A DNA stretch of 64,000 bases, taken from Ctenosaura bakeri (taxonomy: Eukaryota; Chordata; Lepidosauria; Squamata; Iguanidae). Position numbers and translations under genes: made by a program. The stretch spans positions 1 to 64,000 of the forward strand of contig CAOLHI010000957.1 in the NCBI GenBank assembly GCA_948474755.1, read 5' to 3'. The notes under the pieces were generated by a model. That model saw only the letters and a program-made list of their open reading frames with translations, ran no database searches and had not been told where the DNA came from. Shown here in pieces: positions 60,789-64,000 of the stretch. The first letter of the stretch is position 1. Each line of letters begins with the position of its first letter.

Positions 60789-62515
60789 TTCATTTATTTA
60801 TTTATTTATTTGGTGGCCCATACAGCCCCCAAAGGGTCCTGAGGCACAAAAGTGACCCACAAACCTGATACAGTTGCCTACTTGTGCTCCATAAAGACAT
60901 AAGAATAGCATAAAGGGCAACTGCATTCTCCTAGCATTACCTCCAGTTCACCAACTGTTAACTCAGAGATGTACCATCTGTGAATCCAGAAATTCCATTT
61001 TGGTATTGTGATTGATAGCCATTGACAAATGTATCCGCAACAAATCTGTCTAATACCCTTTAAAGCCACCAATGCTAATGGTAAAAACTGGAAAAAGGAA
61101 ATGTTACTTGTTTGGGAGATATTGTACTACCCCAATCTAAATACTACCATGCCTCGGGATATTAAAATGTACTAAAATATTTGTAAGATACAAGAAGAAG
61201 ACAGTAGAAGCTAAGACCTAGTAAACTTGCTGGCACAGTGTAAGCTTCCACCAATGTCCTTACACCATCATCTGGTGAAGACTGTGCCTCCCCCCCACTT
61301 CCTTCTTGGATGTGCAACAGAAGTCAAAGACTTGCAGGTGCAGCTGTCCCCTTGGGTACTTACTTGGTTGCAAGGGTGCTCCTAGGCATGTTCCACTGTC
61401 TTTGTGCACCAAGGGAAGCAGAAGCAGTCTCCACCACCAGCATAGGTTTGCTCCTCTTCCCAGGGTGCATGAAGGTAACTGGAACGTGCCTGGGTCCAAT
61501 CCTGATACTGATCAGTGGCTAAGAAGCTGGAGCTCAGCCAACAAGCACTCAGGCTACTATGAGTACCCAGGATGAGGTGTTGCATAGCAGGGCACAGGAT
61601 AGGTGCTTCTGCAACAGCCAAAAAATATATATGCAGTTCTAAACCACAATTCTGTGGTTTGCAAAATTTAGTCCCAATAATTCTGTTGCCTAATGTTGTT
61701 GCTGGATAATAACTAGAAATGATAGTGACATATCCTAAATGAAATGTAATAGACAAAGCAGTCCTATTGATTTCAGTAGACCTACTCTAAGTAGGACAGT
61801 CTGAACTAAACCTATTAGATTTGAATAAGGTAACTGATTCAGTCACTGAATGTTCACATAATCATCCCGTCTTTTCCAGACGTGTATTGAAAACATAAAA
61901 AGTTCTTGAAAACCACTGTTTAAGTATTGTAATTTAATGAATGAAACAAAAAATAGCAGGAACAAAACAAAATGTTAAAATAAACCAGGGAAGCAAATAT
62001 AATGCAACTTTTTTTTTTCCTTTTTTCGTTTTTGGTCATTAGTCCTCTGCCGATGAATCCCAAGGTATGGAATAAACTGACAAAATCAATGGGCCTGAAC
62101 TGAACAGGATATACAGCAGTCAGTAGATTTTTATCTGAAGTCCTCTCCAGACCAGTTTTTTGGAGAAATTTTTTAGACCACTGAAGCTGAGATTTTTGGA
62201 GATGTTTCGAAGACTGTGCTTCCCTTCAGTGAATTCCAAACTTTCACTGTTTTACAGACATCAGCTTTAAGAAATTTTTTTTTTTATTGTATGGTCAGCT
62301 TATAGTAATACATATGCCCAACCTATACCCATATTGTATGTACTTCCCCCCTTCCTGTCCTCCTTTTTTCTTCCTTCTTTATATTTTTAAATACCAATTA
62401 CATATTTTTTTAAAGAAAAAGGAATTGCATTGGGTACAGCCAGTTGGCTAATCAAATTGTCAAAGTACAATCTTGCTATAAAGGCTATACTGAGACCTCC
62501 AAGTCTGAAGAGCTA
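60046..62515. other. CCDC73 intron upstream of the first visible exon
   Basis: Contains a (TTTA)n microsatellite at 60757-60811. No further CCDC73 exon was found with confidence; the next should lie further right or outside. Open frames near 60358-60687 and 61260-61756 have no coding support. Confidence 0.5.
60757..60811 (+). repeat. (TTTA)n microsatellite
   Basis: About 13 TTTA units with one CATT interruption. Confidence 0.95.
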
Positions 62516-62599
62516 TACTACTGCACCAGCCCACTCAGATCCTGCAGCCACAATCTGAAGATCTCCTTTGTCTTTCCCAGCCAACTGAAGTTCTAGAGA

Positions 62600-62875
62600 C
62601 CATTACTGGGGAAAGGGCATTTTCAGATGTGGAGCCTCATCTGTTAAATATCCTCCTCAGAGACGTTTCCTTAGCACCAACTTTCACGTGGTATCAATGT
62701 TTTCATTACCTGAACATTTCATCTTGTATTAATGCTGCTAAATCTTTATGGATTTCCATTATTATGGTTTTGTATAGTTTTTAATCTGTATTAATAAATT
62801 GAAAGATACCTCGAGTCCCATTAGTGGGGAAAAGGCAAAATATTAAATAAATGAATGAATGAATAAAAATAAAAT
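62600..62875 (+). mobile_element. L2/CR1-like LINE 3' fragment
   Basis: The + strand, with frame changes, retains the end of a LINE ORF2 (GKGHFQMWSLIC-type decay near 62610, LLRDVSLAPTF near 62650-62690), a 3' UTR and an (AATGAATG)n-like tail at 62845-62870. Confidence 0.45.
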
Positions 62876-63005
62876 AAAAAATTGTTGCTCCTTTATTTTT
62901 ACAGTGTTTTACACTATTATTTTATTGCATGCCATACTTTTTTATTGAAAGGTAGCATACAAAATTTAAAAATTATTAAATAATACCTCATGTACTATCT
63001 TACTC

Positions 63006-63232
63006 AGAGTGGTGTAGTGGTTCAAGTGCTAGAATACGACTCTTGGAGAGCAGGATTTGAATCTTCTCTCAGCCATGGAAACCCACTAGGTGAGTTTGGA
63101 CAAGTCACACTCTCTAAGTCTCAGAGGGAAGCAAAGGAAACCTGCTTCTGAAGAAATCTTGTCAAGAAAGCCCTTTGATAGGTCTGTCTTAGAGCTGACA
63201 TAAGCTGGAAACTACTTGAAGGCACACAACAT
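63006..63232 (+). mobile_element. tRNA-derived SINE
   Basis: CAGAGTGGTGTAGTGGTTCA, AGCCATGGAAACCCACTAGG, then AACTACTTGAAGGCACACAA. Confidence 0.82.
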
Positions 63233-64000
63233 ATTGCATATTTCAAGGGTCTTTGCGTGAATACTGGCCAGAATCCTCTTTCAGCTTATAAGTAGTAACT
63301 AAGGTACTTGACTAAGTAACTTTTCCTGGCCTGACTCCTACAAGCCTGACAGAAACATCATTCAGTTATGTCTGATCTTTGGCAGAATGGATCTCCTCAT
63401 CTCCATGCAGCTAGTGCCAAACTGTACTTGCTTTATATTCACGACAACTACTTAGCCAGGATTGTAACTCTATTCCCATGATCATAACTTGTCCTTAACT
63501 TTACTGGACATCAGTTGTATGGGGTGAACAAAGTCCACTCTGCTGATGATCAGTACATAGTTGAATGATGTTTCCATCAGGTTTGGAAGGGTCAGGACAG
63601 GAGAAGTTACTTAGTTGACTATAAGCTGATACAAGATTCCATCCATATTTTGGAGGGAAGTGCAGATCTTAACTGTGAATATCATGTACTAAAGAACAGT
63701 TTAATTATCAAGATATTTTAAGTAATATTGTGTCTTAACATACTATCATAATATAAGCCACTATACAGACAAGAGAATAGATCACACATTCCAGTTCCTA
63801 AGAAAGTAATGGAACCATAGGTCAAGTATGACTTCTGACTTTGAGTTTTACTAATATCATTGGGTTAATTATTCAGTAAAACTGTGGTCAGAATGACCTC
63901 AAAACTATTTCCTTCTATTTATTGTCTTGTTATTCCCTTGGCTCCTTGCTATCTCTACTTATCTTTTGTTCTTGTGCTTAGAAATTCCTGTTCTCTGAAA
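63233..64000. other. Right edge of window, CCDC73 intron
   Basis: A/T-rich sequence without recognised elements or exons. Confidence 0.5.

Overview
The window is vertebrate nuclear DNA, most likely from a squamate reptile (an iguanian-type lizard is my best guess). This rests on the intron/exon style, on tRNA- and 5S rRNA-derived SINEs that share a 3' tail, on L2/CR1, BovB and L1-type LINE pieces, and on two DIRS-type tyrosine-recombinase retrotransposons. Species assignment is inference.

Two host genes are present, tail to tail. EIF3M (+ strand) enters from the left with its last six coding exons (520-9961), giving the C-terminal half of the protein including the PCI domain. CCDC73 (- strand) fills almost all the rest: twelve coding exons from 60045 down to the stop codon at 10406, about 918 C-terminal residues; its first exons lie beyond the right edge. 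Every CCDC73 exon joins its neighbour in a compatible phase, which is the main support for this model. The same EIF3M-CCDC73 neighbourhood is found in other vertebrates (human 11p13). The two stop codons are only about 445 bp apart.

The introns of CCDC73 are a transposon graveyard. The last intron (10613-24937) carries DIRS element A (12535-18593, + strand, antisense to the gene), complete from inverted terminal repeat to internal complementary region but broken by an L2-like LINE tail, followed by a 2.45-kb L1-like insertion with a 14-bp target duplication. The intron 40239-53267 carries DIRS element B (40955-47834, - strand, sense to the gene), split by an 846-bp solo LTR, then an L2-like LINE nested in an older LINE, then a harbinger-like MITE. 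Other pieces are a second solo LTR, hAT and Tc1/mariner remnants, ten SINE copies and several microsatellites.

I found no RNA gene, promoter, CRISPR array or bacterial-type feature. The most unusual material is the pair of DIRS elements with readable terminal architecture, the nested insertions that can be ordered in time, and places where repeats have become part of splice sites. I see no undescribed system and do not claim one.
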